The notes: generated from the sequence alone by a model not told the origin. DNA of 64,000 nucleotides from an uncultured Paracoccaceae bacterium (GCA_947498415.1 CANMKB010000005.1:248001-312000), one strand, 5' to 3'; shown: positions 1-9,138, numbered from the stretch's first letter. Numbers and translations are program-made.

Positions 1-1428
1 CTTGCCCGTCTGGTGTCAGCACCATTCGAAGCCAAGGCAAAGCTTGACGAAGCCGCGCTGACCGATCTGGTGAAAACCGCTGTTCGCATGATGGATAACG
101 TGGTGGATGCCTCGAACTTCCCACTGCCAGAGCAAGCTCAAGAAGCACAGAACAAACGCCGCATTGGTCTTGGTGTCACCGGCCTTGCGGATGCGTTGCT
201 GATGCTTGGTCTGAAATACGGCACGGTCGAAGCTGCAGCACAAACCGAAGCTTGGATGAAAGCCATCGCGCATGCGTCCTACAAGGCCTCAGTTGACCTG
301 GCGAAAGAAAAGGGTGCGTTCCCGCTGTTTGACAAAGACAAATACGTCAATGGTGGCATGGTTCAGCATCTTGATGATGACCTGAAAGCTGAAATCGCAG
401 AGCATGGCATTCGCAATGCGTTGCTGACCTCTATTGCGCCAACCGGCACCATCAGCCTCTATGCTGGCAACGTGTCTTCCGGCATCGAGCCTGTATTTGC
501 ATATGCCTACACCCGTAAGGTTTTGCAAAAAGACGGCTCTCGAACCGAAGAAGAAGTCGTTGATTACGCTGTGAAATTGTGGCGTGAGAAATTTGGTGAC
601 ACCGAGTTGCCAGATTACTTTGTAAACGCCCAAACACTGGCACCGCTGGATCACGTACGGATGCAGGCTGCGGCGCAGAAGTGGATCGACAGCTCGATTT
701 CTAAGACCATTAACTGCCCAGAAGACATCAGCTTTGACGCATTCAAAGATGTTTACATGGAAGCATGGGACACCGGTTGCAAAGGCTGCACGACCTATCG
801 TCCAAACGACATCACAGGTTCTGTTCTGACCGTATCTGAAAGCAAAGATCAGGCACCGGGTGAAGACCCAGCGGACAATGTCGTTGAAACCGGCGAAGTC
901 ATCTATATGTCCGAGCCTCTGGATCGCCCGCAGTCCCTCGAAGGAGCGACCTATAAGCTGAAGTGGCATGACAGCGAACACGCGATTTACCTGACGGTGA
1001 ACGATGTCGTCGTGAATGGCCATCGTCGCCCGTTTGAGGTGTTCATCAACTCCAAAAACATGGAACACTACGCCTGGACACTGGCCCTGACACGCATGAT
1101 CTCGGCGGTGTTCCGTCGCGGCGGTGATGTTTCTTTTGTCGTAGAAGAGCTGAAAGCCGTATTTGACCCACGCGGTGGTGCTTGGATGGATGGCAAATAC
1201 ATCCCATCCATTTTGGCCGCGATCGGTGGCGTTATTGAAAAGCACATGATCGCGATTGGCTTTATCGAAGGCGAGGGCATGGGCCTAAAAGCAGACCCGC
1301 ACGCCGAAGCCATGGTTGTCGGCGAAGCCCCCAAGGGCAAAGCCTGCCCATCTTGCGGTGAATATTCGCTGAACATGGTCGAAGGCTGCATGACCTGCGC
1401 AAGCTGCGGCCATAGTAAATGTGGCTAA
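1..1428 (+). CDS. nrdJ: Adenosylcobalamin-dependent (class II) ribonucleoside-diphosphate reductase, C-terminal part
   Basis: The reading frame is already open at the window edge, so the start lies upstream and about 475 C-terminal residues are visible. Class II reductases make deoxyribonucleotides with coenzyme B12 and need no oxygen. The visible part holds the barrel segment with the NALLTSIAPTGTIS stretch and ends in a cysteine-rich tail (CPSCG, then CMTCASCGHSKCG), the redox-active tail typical of NrdJ. A Tn7-like transposon begins 16 bp after the stop, so the native downstream sequence is displaced. The cobalamin genes cobS and cobT near the window's right side fit a B12-dependent enzyme. 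The family assignment is firm; the start cannot be given. Confidence 0.93.
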   Translation, partial: LARLVSAPFEAKAKLDEAALTDLVKTAVRMMDNVVDASNFPLPEQAQEAQNKRRIGLGVTGLADALLMLGLKYGTVEAAAQTEAWMKAIAHASYKASVDLAKEKGAFPLFDKDKYVNGGMVQHLDDDLKAEIAEHGIRNALLTSIAPTGTISLYAGNVSSGIEPVFAYAYTRKVLQKDGSRTEEEVVDYAVKLWREKFGDTELPDYFVNAQTLAPLDHVRMQAAAQKWIDSSISKTINCPEDISFDAFKDVYMEAWDTGCKGCTTYRPNDITGSVLTVSESKDQAPGEDPADNVVETGEVIYMSEPLDRPQSLEGATYKLKWHDSEHAIYLTVNDVVVNGHRRPFEVFINSKNMEHYAWTLALTRMISAVFRRGGDVSFVVEELKAVFDPRGGAWMDGKYIPSILAAIGGVIEKHMIAIGFIEGEGMGLKADPHAEAMVVGEAPKGKACPSCGEYSLNMVEGCMTCASCGHSKCG

Positions 1429-1439
1429 GTGCCATTGGT

Positions 1440-1444
1440 TTTAA
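1440..1444. repeat. Left target-site duplication TTTAA of the Tn7-like element
   Basis: TTTAA immediately precedes the TGT terminus and is repeated at 31177-31181 just after the ACA terminus. Five bases is the duplication length made by Tn7-family transposition. Confidence 0.85.
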
Positions 1445-1500
1445 TGTCGATTACACCATAGGCTTTCCGAAATTCACACCATAGGTTTTCTGGATTGCCA
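1445..1500. repeat. Transposon left end with two TnsB-type boxes
   Basis: After the terminal TGT there are two copies of ACACCATAGG followed by CTTTCC or TTTTCT, starting at about 1453 and 1476. The same box recurs at the right end in inverted orientation and in the neighbouring older end at 31184. Repeated boxes of this kind are where TnsB binds in Tn7 relatives; binding itself is inferred. Confidence 0.85.
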
Positions 1501-1525
1501 AATTTGAAGGCGATCTGGACAACGA

Positions 1526-1560
1526 AAAAGGCGCAGGAAAGAACCTGCGCCTTTTCTTTG
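1526..1560 (-). terminator. Rho-independent terminator downstream of tniQ
   Basis: A 12-bp perfect stem (AAAAGGCGCAGG at 1526-1537 with CCTGCGCCTTTT at 1544-1555) has a six-base loop. The A-run on one side and T-run on the other suit termination in both directions. It separates tniQ from the transposon end and is conserved in the older element remnant at 31264-31293. Confidence 0.85.
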
Positions 1561-1571
1561 TTCCGAGTGTT

Positions 1572-3392
1572 TTATTTTAGAACGTTTTCAACCTCTTCAC
1601 GAGAATACACACTCCCATACCTAAGATCATGAGCTGAAATTGGCTCGACGTTGGATTGGCGCAATTTGCGAATAGCCGTTCGCGAAGTGCCTCCGAATTC
1701 TAGAGCGAGCGTCTTGGGTGTTAGAAATCGCGAATGAAATGTGTCTTCATCATCTGGTGTAAAGTAAATCTGGCGCTTTTTGGTGATGGGGTTTGTTAGG
1801 ACCGAAGTTTGGACATGACCATCACCGATCATGAGTTTCAGTTTCGACGGCTGATGAATACCAACGGATTTGGCGAACATCTCAATGCTTTTGGCTTCAA
1901 GTAAGGTGGGGCGAAGCACGGCGGCCACGTCATCATGATAAACGTGTATAGACTTGTAGCCTTCCCACCCCATTCTGTTTCCGACGCGCCTGATTTCTCC
2001 ACTCCTGATTGCGGCAATGATTTCGCCGGGGCGGATTTTTAGTCGCTGAGCCGCCTTTGAGATATGCTCCCATCCATGCTGAGCCTGTCGAAGCTGAATG
2101 GCACCGCGCAATAGGCTATCGAGAAATGCTTGCCCGTCGGCAGGGATCCACACCGCTTTTATGCTTTGATCATTGAGTGCAGGGGACAAAACCTTGTCAG
2201 CAACAAGCAAATCAAATTGAGAACGCGTGGCATTTATCGAAGCAGCCATCTCTTTGGCGGAAATAAGTTGACTGACCTCGTTGAGAACAGGAGCAGCCTT
2301 CACAGCATCAAACACTTCCCACGTGTCTGGCAGACCATGCCCAGGCGCGGGTACGAGTTGCTTCGCAGCCAATACCTTTCTCATGCGCCTTTGGTCGATC
2401 CCGCACAATAAAGAAGCTGTGCGCACAGAGTGCAGCCGTCTGACAGTTACGGGTTCGCCTAGCAGCTCATCTCCGGGGCCAAGCGGCCATGTGGCCGCCA
2501 TATGATGCCTAAGCAGATCTTGAAATGGCGCGTAGGTCGGATCGTTTTGGTGATCATATGCAAGACGCTCATAGAGCAGCGGGAAAATTGCCTTAGCACC
2601 GTCCTGGGGCGAACCGGGTTTGCGCTGGATGGCCTCGAAGGAATTTAAAATTGCCTCCTTTCCCTTGCGCGCCACTTGGAAGCCCATCTCGTACAAGAGT
2701 GGATAATCTTGCTTCGTTATTTTCGTGAACGGAATGTTTTCGAGCCGAAGAAGGGCAGTCCCTAGGTATCTGCAGAAGTTACATGCTGCGTGAATGGAGT
2801 GCTCATCAAGCCAGTTGTCTGTTGTTTCTCTGCCAATGAGCCTTGCGTGTAGCCAATGGTCAAAGTCCAATAGTCTTCGACGTTCTACGTCGAGCTCTCC
2901 GGTGCTGATCTGCGGTATCAGAGCGTTTAGGTGAGGTGCTGAATCGTATCGATGGAATTGGTTGCTCTCACGCCAAAGCGGGACCAGCGGAGTTTTGTGT
3001 TTGATGCAAACCGTGACGTGGGGCACGTGCCAATCCCCACGTAGCGCCATTTGATTGGTGCCGCCCTCAAGATCATTTCGAAGGCACTCCGGGCATCCTC
3101 TTACCTCTGGCGATTTGAGAATCTTGGTTGGAAACTCGTGATTTCTGAAGCTGTACTTTTTGCCGCTCAGGGCTCGAGGCGACCAATCCAAAACCATTTC
3201 AGGAATATCAACGCCATACTCACGCAAGTGGTCGACTGTACCTTCAGATTGCTGCAAAACCGCTTTAAACGATACCCCCTTGTCAGAGCAGAAGGTCGGA
3301 GCATCCACCCAATAGTGTGTCGCGTACCGTGAAATCAGAGACGCAAGCGTTTCTTGCGACTTTGGTGAGATTTTTGGTTTGGTATCTGTCAT
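1572..3392 (-). CDS. tniQ: TniQ/TnsD-family transposition target-selection protein
   Basis: The 606-residue protein has the TniQ N-terminal domain with a zinc-finger pattern (CPEC near residue 100, then CIKHK about 30 residues later) and a long C-terminal half rich in helix-turn-helix-like segments. The last of these includes TPKTLALEFGGTSRTAIRKL. In Tn7, TnsD of this family binds a fixed chromosomal site and recruits TnsC. The length is nearer to TnsD-type than to short TniQ proteins, which suits site-specific targeting. The gene lies at the nrdJ-proximal end and reads toward it, far from tnsABC. That it recognises the nrdJ 3' end is inferred from insertion geometry. A decayed copy of its 3' end lies at 31311-31505. 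Confidence 0.9.
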   Translation of the reverse strand: MTDTKPKISPKSQETLASLISRYATHYWVDAPTFCSDKGVSFKAVLQQSEGTVDHLREYGVDIPEMVLDWSPRALSGKKYSFRNHEFPTKILKSPEVRGCPECLRNDLEGGTNQMALRGDWHVPHVTVCIKHKTPLVPLWRESNQFHRYDSAPHLNALIPQISTGELDVERRRLLDFDHWLHARLIGRETTDNWLDEHSIHAACNFCRYLGTALLRLENIPFTKITKQDYPLLYEMGFQVARKGKEAILNSFEAIQRKPGSPQDGAKAIFPLLYERLAYDHQNDPTYAPFQDLLRHHMAATWPLGPGDELLGEPVTVRRLHSVRTASLLCGIDQRRMRKVLAAKQLVPAPGHGLPDTWEVFDAVKAAPVLNEVSQLISAKEMAASINATRSQFDLLVADKVLSPALNDQSIKAVWIPADGQAFLDSLLRGAIQLRQAQHGWEHISKAAQRLKIRPGEIIAAIRSGEIRRVGNRMGWEGYKSIHVYHDDVAAVLRPTLLEAKSIEMFAKSVGIHQPSKLKLMIGDGHVQTSVLTNPITKKRQIYFTPDDEDTFHSRFLTPKTLALEFGGTSRTAIRKLRQSNVEPISAHDLRYGSVYSREEVENVLK

Positions 3393-3791
3393 CGTCTGTG
3401 CATCTAGCTCCGGATCGTTTGCAGATATGCCACAGATTTTTTAGTGCAATAGATTTTGGTTCTGGGGCTCGGGTCGCATACACCATCTGTAGTTTGCGAT
3501 TAAACCACAAGTCATCAAGCCGGCCTCCCATGGCCTCTGATATGTGGAAGAATTGATTCAGAGTATATTTGACCGCACCTTTTAGGCGGGAAGCGGACTT
3601 CCGCTGCACCTGCAAACTAATTTGGAAAGCTTGAAGAAAGCAGACGTTCAGAGCGGCGATTCAGTTTTTTCAATGTACAAACGCAGCGAAAGTGGGCTTG
3701 GAGCCAATGTATGATGTTGCAGGCTGCCCCAAGGTCGGCTTTCGGTAATCGCAGTGTGTTAAGTTAACAGTCATTAACTTGAAACACTTAT
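3393..3791. other. Intergenic stretch between tniQ and the AAA ATPase gene
   Basis: About 400 bp upstream of tniQ. It should contain the tniQ promoter, but no clear -35/-10 pair could be picked. A minus-strand open frame runs through it into the tniQ start (to 3615), but it has no recognisable homology and was not called as a gene. A hairpin near 3756-3786 probably ends the ATPase gene. Confidence 0.5.
3756..3787 (-). terminator. Hairpin downstream of the AAA ATPase gene
   Basis: AAGTTAA (3761-3767) pairs with TTAACTT (3774-3780), extended by GTGTT against AAACAC on the flanks. It lies just after the ATPase stop codon. There is no clean T-run, so terminator activity is tentative. Confidence 0.45.
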
Positions 3792-5921
3792 CTAAATAAC
3801 ACCAATTGAAGCCGACAATCCATCAATCACATAACGGGGAACACTATCAAATTCACGTGGATTTAGCTGCACGACGTATTCATTCTCGACATGAAATGCC
3901 TCATCAACAAACTTTTTCAAAATGTTCTTTTGTCCATCGTCGGCCAACTCCACGCCAGAATTTCCACGCTCGGATATAATTCGGAATATTTGGAGCTTCT
4001 CATAACCCGCGATAGCCTCACTAAATAACCGCTTAAGCTGATCAACGTCCAAAACTATTCCAAGTATTTCCGTATAGCAAAAGTCTGGGTAGAGATCTCG
4101 AATACCCTTTGTAGCTTCGGTGATTTCTGCATCCGTTAACTGCCGAATTTCTCCATCATCCATCATATCTGGTGACTGTCGTCCATGCAGCAAGCAAGAC
4201 AACAGATTATATTCCAAACCCTTCTGGCCTAATATCTCAAAATGACGCCTCAAATATATGCACTTTATAATTTTGCTATCTGATTGCGCCACGTTTTCAC
4301 GGCAAATTTCCGAAAATGTCTTAATGTCATCTGGAGTGATTACTTGTTCGGTAACAACCCCAGCGCTAGAAGATAAATATGAAGCAATAGGCAGCTCATT
4401 TTCTGCGGTTTTCCATTTTTCACCAGCAACCTTGATAATATCAATGGCGGGTTCAAGATCATGTGTGAGCATGAGAGAAGTTGTGTCTCGGATACCATCC
4501 TTACCGCGAAAAAGTTGTTGGAAAATCGCAAATTTCTTTGTCTTATCAAAGCTTGATACGGGATCATCGAAAATAGCCAAGTCTGGCTTTTTTCTTCTCA
4601 CTTCATGCATGAAAAGAACTAGCGCAAAAGCGTTTCTTTCGCCGTAGCTTAAGTGATCAGACGCAGCGTCTAAATGACCCTCAAAGTCGTCATGGACCAA
4701 CTTCATCTTATAAGTTTCATCTTCAGAAAGGATTTGTACCGAATATTTGTATCCCGCCGCTGCTAGAAACCCATTTATGTGAGTTTGATTTTTTTCAATA
4801 GCTTTAGCGATCTTCTGTTTGTGAATATTTACCTTACCTATCAATTGACCAATTTTTTCACACAGCTCATCTATCTGAGTGTTTATCGGGTCAACAACTC
4901 CACGTGTTTCTTCGGTGTCTACCCCCTCAAGTAGCGTCATATCAATTTTCAAATTCTTAATTTCATCATCTAGCGTTGAGATATCTTTTAGCTTTTGAAA
5001 AGAGATGGACCTTAGGTTCTCAAGCTTGAGAAGAAGTGTCCCTACGGTACTTCTAAGGTTTACAAGAAAGGTGGCTTGCTCAGGAGATAAGTCAGTCTTG
5101 GACTTTGTAATATCATCCAACTTTTCTTTGGCGTCACTTGAAAGGTACTTCCCTAATCTGCCTATAATCTCCTGTAAGGCATTTAGGTGTTCCACCGATT
5201 TAGAATTATATTTGCGCGAAACTTCTGTTGCGATTTCCTTTTTCCCGTCATCTTTAAGGCTTGATGCGCAATATGGGCAGTTGTCTGATAAGTCCAAAAA
5301 CGCATTGCCGCTTGCTTGCCATGTTATCCATTTTGGCGTGTTTTCGCTTTGAATAAAATCTTTGAACCCCGCCAGCGCTGGTGGAATATTTTCTACTGGG
5401 TTCCCCGATCCAACCGCTTTAAACCCTTTGCTTGATTTTGTTAGCTTTCCACCCTGCGTTACAGAAAAAGCGTCACGTAACCCTCTCAGATTAGTGATAG
5501 CTTGATCAATTTCAGCACTGTCTTTGAACGATGATTTAATTCCCGAAAACAGTTCTTCTATTCCAGCTTGATCAGACTGAAAGTCTTCTGTGTTTATAAA
5601 TATATCAAAGCTATTTTTAACCACTTCATCACGCTGAAAAGTGAATTGAGAAACATAGTTTTCGTCAAAAACTAGAACTTCTGAAATTCCATCAACACCA
5701 GTAACAGTTGGTTTTTCATCGCCAACGCTACCCCTGTGTTTAAAAGGCAGTAAATTGGCTAGATCGTCATTCCCTTTTGACGCAGAGACAATAGCTTTTG
5801 CTATTGTGCTTTTTCCAATTCCATTTGGGCCATATTTTATATTTAGACGATTTTCTGTGATTGAGATCTCTGCTCTGTCAACAGCGTTACAATGCTCAAT
5901 CGTAATTTTTCGTTCAGTCAT
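3792..5921 (-). CDS. AAA/ABC-type ATPase, RloC/PrrC-like candidate anticodon nuclease (defence cargo)
   Basis: The protein has 709 residues. The head domain is split: Walker A GPNGIGKST at 31-39, an ABC signature LSYGERN at about 424-430, Walker B DLAIFDDPVSSFD at 447-459 and an H-loop LTHD at 485-488. Between the halves lie CPYC (215-218) and a predicted coiled coil (about 235-375), as in AAA_13-family proteins. After the second half, Arg558, Glu562 and His579 could form an R-E-H set like that of the PrrC/RloC HEPN anticodon nuclease, although the E-to-H spacing is shorter than in PrrC. Base composition is clearly more AT-rich than its neighbours, which suggests separate acquisition. It stands alone, with no restriction-modification genes beside it. 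Family membership is fairly sure; the nuclease role is inference. Confidence 0.75.
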   Translation of the reverse strand: MTERKITIEHCNAVDRAEISITENRLNIKYGPNGIGKSTIAKAIVSASKGNDDLANLLPFKHRGSVGDEKPTVTGVDGISEVLVFDENYVSQFTFQRDEVVKNSFDIFINTEDFQSDQAGIEELFSGIKSSFKDSAEIDQAITNLRGLRDAFSVTQGGKLTKSSKGFKAVGSGNPVENIPPALAGFKDFIQSENTPKWITWQASGNAFLDLSDNCPYCASSLKDDGKKEIATEVSRKYNSKSVEHLNALQEIIGRLGKYLSSDAKEKLDDITKSKTDLSPEQATFLVNLRSTVGTLLLKLENLRSISFQKLKDISTLDDEIKNLKIDMTLLEGVDTEETRGVVDPINTQIDELCEKIGQLIGKVNIHKQKIAKAIEKNQTHINGFLAAAGYKYSVQILSEDETYKMKLVHDDFEGHLDAASDHLSYGERNAFALVLFMHEVRRKKPDLAIFDDPVSSFDKTKKFAIFQQLFRGKDGIRDTTSLMLTHDLEPAIDIIKVAGEKWKTAENELPIASYLSSSAGVVTEQVITPDDIKTFSEICRENVAQSDSKIIKCIYLRRHFEILGQKGLEYNLLSCLLHGRQSPDMMDDGEIRQLTDAEITEATKGIRDLYPDFCYTEILGIVLDVDQLKRLFSEAIAGYEKLQIFRIISERGNSGVELADDGQKNILKKFVDEAFHVENEYVVQLNPREFDSVPRYVIDGLSASIGVI

Positions 5922-6380
5922 AATTATCTCGCCCTTAAAACTTGAAATCGTTTGTAAAATAAATTGATTAGGTTTTGTGGTAATTCAAGACATAGTACTA
6001 AGTCAGGTTCACCCATAATTTAGCTTACCCGCATCACATCATAGGCAAAAGCGGACCTTTACTGCAAGGCTGGGAACGGCAGGGTTGTCCGCTGAGCTGA
6101 CCTTAGCGCCTTAATAATGCTGCGGCAACGCGCCAATGTCCGCTTCCGTGACGCTGCACGGCAGCATTGATTATCACGGCCAAAGGCAGCTTAGGGCCGT
6201 AAACTTCCATGTGGTTGTTTTGTTTTGGGCTACCTATGTATCTCATATTAGCCCCTAGGTGCAGTTGGATATAAATCGAAACCAACCATCGACAGTCCTA
6301 AGAGTTGTGAATTCGGTTTGAACCCAGCTGAATTCTTCATAACAATGTCATTCCATTGTTACTGAGCAGCACTACCCCAA
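5922..6380. other. Intergenic region between the ATPase gene and phnF
   Basis: About 460 bp with divergent promoters expected for the ATPase gene (minus) and phnF (plus). Short open frames here show no recognisable protein. The only clear signal is the palindrome at its right edge (6381-6396). Confidence 0.5.
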
Positions 6381-6396
6381 ATTCATTCGAATGAAT
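6381..6396. promoter_or_regulatory. PhnF-type operator palindrome (copy 1)
   Basis: ATTCATTCGAATGAAT is a perfect 16-bp palindrome ending 10 bp before the phnF start. Related palindromes precede phnC1 (12821-12830) and phnD2 (25161-25176). Recurrence only before the phn operons, next to a GntR/UTRA regulator gene, points to the PhnF binding site. Confidence 0.7.
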
Positions 6397-6406
6397 CGGG
6401 TGCCCT

Positions 6407-7123
6407 ATGGTGCAAGAAAAGTGGCGTCTTGTCAGAGACGAACTCAAACAAAGTATTGAAGCCGGTGTTTTCAAACCCGGTGAACGGCTCCCCACCGAGC
6501 CGGAACTTGCCAAACAGTTTTCGGCAGGTCGGCATTCGGTTCGGCGGGCGGTTTCGGAGCTTTCCAAAGAAGGTGCCTTAAGCGTTGAGCAGGGACGAGG
6601 TACCTTTGTCGAAGCCGCACCTTTGCTTGACTACGCCATCGGAACGCGCACTCGGCTTAGCAAAAATCTTGCAGCTCATGGTGTGGATATTTCAGGCGAG
6701 TTGCTGTCAGCAACCCAGGTGCGATCCACTGATAAGGTTGCGAACGCGCTTGGATTGATACCGGGGGCACCCGTTATCGAAAGCCGTAGGATCACATATG
6801 CGGACGGCGTACCAATCGCCTTCGGCTCTTCTTATCACGACGCGGCAACGTTTCCAGACTTTGCAGCTCGACGCGATGTGCTTGGCTCCACGACTCAAGC
6901 CTACAAAACCTACGGGATTAACGATTATGTGCGCGCGGAAACAACGTTGCACAGCCGTCTGGCGCGGTCTGACGAAGCCAAACTTTTGAAACAACACGCT
7001 GACAGCCCAGTGGTGGTGATCAGCGCACTCGACGAAATGTTGGATGGCACACCGCTCAGCTTCAAAAAGGTGATCTGGTCGGCCCTCCGAGTAAAATTCT
7101 CAATGTCAAAGAACGGGATATAG
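6407..7123 (+). CDS. phnF: GntR-family (UTRA) phosphonate regulator PhnF
   Basis: The 238-residue protein has an N-terminal winged helix of GntR type (FKPGERLPTEPELAKQF, then RHSVRRAVSELSKEGAL, residues about 22-60). A UTRA effector-binding domain follows, with GAPVIESRRITYADGVPIAFGSSYHD-like features from about residue 115. It is the first gene of the C-P lyase operon and ends 4 bp before phnG. A perfect palindrome sits just upstream, so it probably represses its own operon until a phosphonate or pathway intermediate binds the UTRA domain. The ribosome-binding site is weak. Confidence 0.88.
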   Translation: MVQEKWRLVRDELKQSIEAGVFKPGERLPTEPELAKQFSAGRHSVRRAVSELSKEGALSVEQGRGTFVEAAPLLDYAIGTRTRLSKNLAAHGVDISGELLSATQVRSTDKVANALGLIPGAPVIESRRITYADGVPIAFGSSYHDAATFPDFAARRDVLGSTTQAYKTYGINDYVRAETTLHSRLARSDEAKLLKQHADSPVVVISALDEMLDGTPLSFKKVIWSALRVKFSMSKNGI

Positions 7124-7127
7124 CGCC

Positions 7128-7547
7128 ATGGATAGGCCTCACTCCGAAACACTTAGCATATTGGCAAGAAGCGGAGGGGAGGCGCTAAAGGCGTTTGGTG
7201 AAACTCTGCTTCCGCAGCTTGGCGATATTGACGTTCAAAAAAGCCAAACAGGATTGGTGATGCTGCCCATGCGTGACACGGCGCAAGGGACGGCGTTTCA
7301 TTTGGGCGAAGTGCTGGTCAGCGAAGCGCAGATCAAGCATGGCGACCTTCAGGGCTACGGGATGCGCAAGGGACGTGATCTCGAAGCGGCAATGGCGATG
7401 GCTCTGGTCGATCTGGCGCTGCAAGGCGATGTCGCCGCGGCTGCCTGTAACGCCTTCGTTGCCGATCAAAAAGACATTCAAGACGTAGAGGATCGCGCCA
7501 CTCTTTGCAAGGTGGAAGCAACTCGCGTCGACATGGAGACATTCTGA
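7128..7547 (+). CDS. phnG: C-P lyase core subunit PhnG
   Basis: The 139-residue PhnG is a small subunit of the PhnGHIJ core complex. With PhnI, PhnH and PhnL it attaches phosphonates to the C1 of ribose of a purine nucleotide. Family features seen are the N-terminal LARSGGEALKAF segment, the GLVMLPMRDTAQGTAFHLGEVLVSEA-type core and GYGMRKGRDLEAAMAMA toward the C-terminus. The stop codon overlaps the phnH start (TGATG), which indicates translational coupling. Length matches the family. Confidence 0.9.
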   Translation: MDRPHSETLSILARSGGEALKAFGETLLPQLGDIDVQKSQTGLVMLPMRDTAQGTAFHLGEVLVSEAQIKHGDLQGYGMRKGRDLEAAMAMALVDLALQGDVAAAACNAFVADQKDIQDVEDRATLCKVEATRVDMETF

Positions 7548-8083
7548 TGCTTTCCGCACCAATTCCATCTGTTGAAGAGACCCGTGCAAATCAGGCCTTT
7601 GATGCTTTGCTTGGCTCTCTGAGCCGTCCTGGACAAATTCGTAAACTGCCAGGGGCCGGTGAGGCTTCCATCATTGAGGCTCTGCTTGATCGCGAGTGCC
7701 GTGTGTTTTGCGCGGACCCGACGTTGATGCCGCAAGTCTTAGAATCCGGAGCCATGGTGGCCGATATACCAGAGGCGGATCATGTATTCTTAGGGACCAT
7801 GCAAAATGCGGAGTCGCTGCTGTCTGTCTCCCAAGGAAGCGATCTTTATCCAGACGACGGTGCAACCGTGATTGTGCGCACCGTTCTTGGCGCGGGCCCG
7901 AAGGTGCGCTTGTCGGGCCCTGGCATTCAAACGCATCAGGATATTTCGATATCGGGCCTGCCAAACGGATTTTGGCAGCTACGTCAGGATCTGATCCGCT
8001 ACCCGATGGGCTTTGATCTGTTTTTTGTCGATGGGGATCAGGTTCTTGGTGTTCCACGATCCACCAAAGTGGAGGAACTCTGA
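7547..8083 (+). CDS. phnH: C-P lyase core subunit PhnH
   Basis: The start is set at the ATG overlapping the phnG stop, giving 178 residues; the open frame extends 14 codons further upstream inside phnG without a good start. PhnH is the dimerising subunit of the C-P lyase core complex. Matching features are the N-terminal ANQAFDALLGSLSRPG motif, the DDGATVIVRT region and LSGPGIQTHQ near residue 125. It ends in a TGATG overlap with phnI. Confidence 0.9.
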   Translation: MLSAPIPSVEETRANQAFDALLGSLSRPGQIRKLPGAGEASIIEALLDRECRVFCADPTLMPQVLESGAMVADIPEADHVFLGTMQNAESLLSVSQGSDLYPDDGATVIVRTVLGAGPKVRLSGPGIQTHQDISISGLPNGFWQLRQDLIRYPMGFDLFFVDGDQVLGVPRSTKVEEL

Positions 8084-9138
8084 TGGCTTATGTTGCAACC
8101 CGTGGCGGCGAACGCGCGATTGAGCAATCCGAACGTCTTTTCCGGTCCGCTATGGGCGAGATTACTGAGGATCGTGTCGCAGAGATTAAAAAAGCGATGC
8201 CTTATCTTATTGACCGGGTCATGGGCGAAGCGTCCTTGTATGATGAGGACCTCGCCGCCTTGGCGCTCGCCCAAACAGGTGGAGAGCTATTTGAAGCGGT
8301 GCTGGTGCTGCGTGCTTGGCGGACCACGCAACCTCGGTTGCACGTGGCCGAACCGATCGGGCAGGATGAGCTTTTTACGCATCGGCGCATCTCTGCTGCT
8401 TTCAAGGACATTCCAGGCGGGCAGGTGCTTGGCCCGACATTGGACTATTCACATCGGGTCTTGGCAACTGAAGTCCTGAACGGTTCAACTTATGCGCCAG
8501 AGAAAGTGGATGCGGCTGACAAGCCTTCTCCTGCCTATCAGCCTTCGGTGGCAGTCTGGCAGGCGGAAAACGATCTGCTGGACCTGCCGGAACGAGACGA
8601 AACAAGACCGGAAGACATCCCGGATGTCACGCGTGAGCCATTGCTGTTCCCATCCAAGCGGGCACACACTTTGCAAAGTCTTGCGCGGGCTGAAACCGGC
8701 GGTGCCTTGGCGCTCGGGTACGCAGCGATGCGTGGCTACGGGCAGGCGCACCCAACGGTGAATGAGCTGCGTCTGGCTGAGGCAGAAATCACCGTGACCC
8801 ATCCGAAAGGTACTCAGTTCTCTGCTGGCCGTGTAAAAGTCAGCCAAGCCGAAGTGGTGTCCAAAAAGGGTGAGAAGCTGGAGCTGGGTTTCGCCGCCAC
8901 CATGGGTTGGAACGAGGTGAAATGCATCTCTGCGGCCACTTTGGACCTGAACAGCAAGGGGGCGGAGAAAGGCTCTGCAACCGAGGAAGAATTCTACCTC
9001 TATCACACAGAAGGCGTAGAAAGCTCCGGCTTCTGCATCCACTTCAAACTGCCGCATTACGTGACCTTCCAATCCTCATTGGATGCAATGCGTAATGCGA
9101 AAGCCAAGAAATCCCCAAAACCGGAGCCCGCAGAATGA
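8083..9138 (+). CDS. phnI: C-P lyase core subunit PhnI
   Basis: The 351-residue PhnI is the nucleosidase-like subunit that displaces adenine or guanine from a purine nucleoside triphosphate with a phosphonate, together with PhnG, H and L. The start MAYVATRGGERAIEQSE and the C-terminal FCIHFKLPHYVTFQ segment, including the paired histidines of the metal site, are conserved. It overlaps phnH and phnJ. No key residue appears missing, in contrast to the PhnJ encoded next. Confidence 0.92.
   Translation: MAYVATRGGERAIEQSERLFRSAMGEITEDRVAEIKKAMPYLIDRVMGEASLYDEDLAALALAQTGGELFEAVLVLRAWRTTQPRLHVAEPIGQDELFTHRRISAAFKDIPGGQVLGPTLDYSHRVLATEVLNGSTYAPEKVDAADKPSPAYQPSVAVWQAENDLLDLPERDETRPEDIPDVTREPLLFPSKRAHTLQSLARAETGGALALGYAAMRGYGQAHPTVNELRLAEAEITVTHPKGTQFSAGRVKVSQAEVVSKKGEKLELGFAATMGWNEVKCISAATLDLNSKGAEKGSATEEEFYLYHTEGVESSGFCIHFKLPHYVTFQSSLDAMRNAKAKKSPKPEPAE

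Noticed and set aside
289..1245. Long minus-strand frame inside nrdJ
   Set aside because: Antisense shadow of a well-conserved gene, with no protein-like motifs.
3283..3615. Minus-strand open frame overlapping the tniQ start as a gene
   Set aside because: It largely overlaps tniQ in another frame and has no recognisable domain or clear ribosome-binding site.
6404..6413. CCTATGGTGC near the phnF start as an internal transposon end
   Set aside because: It matches only the short box core, lacks a TGT/ACA terminus, a second box and a target duplication; chance similarity.
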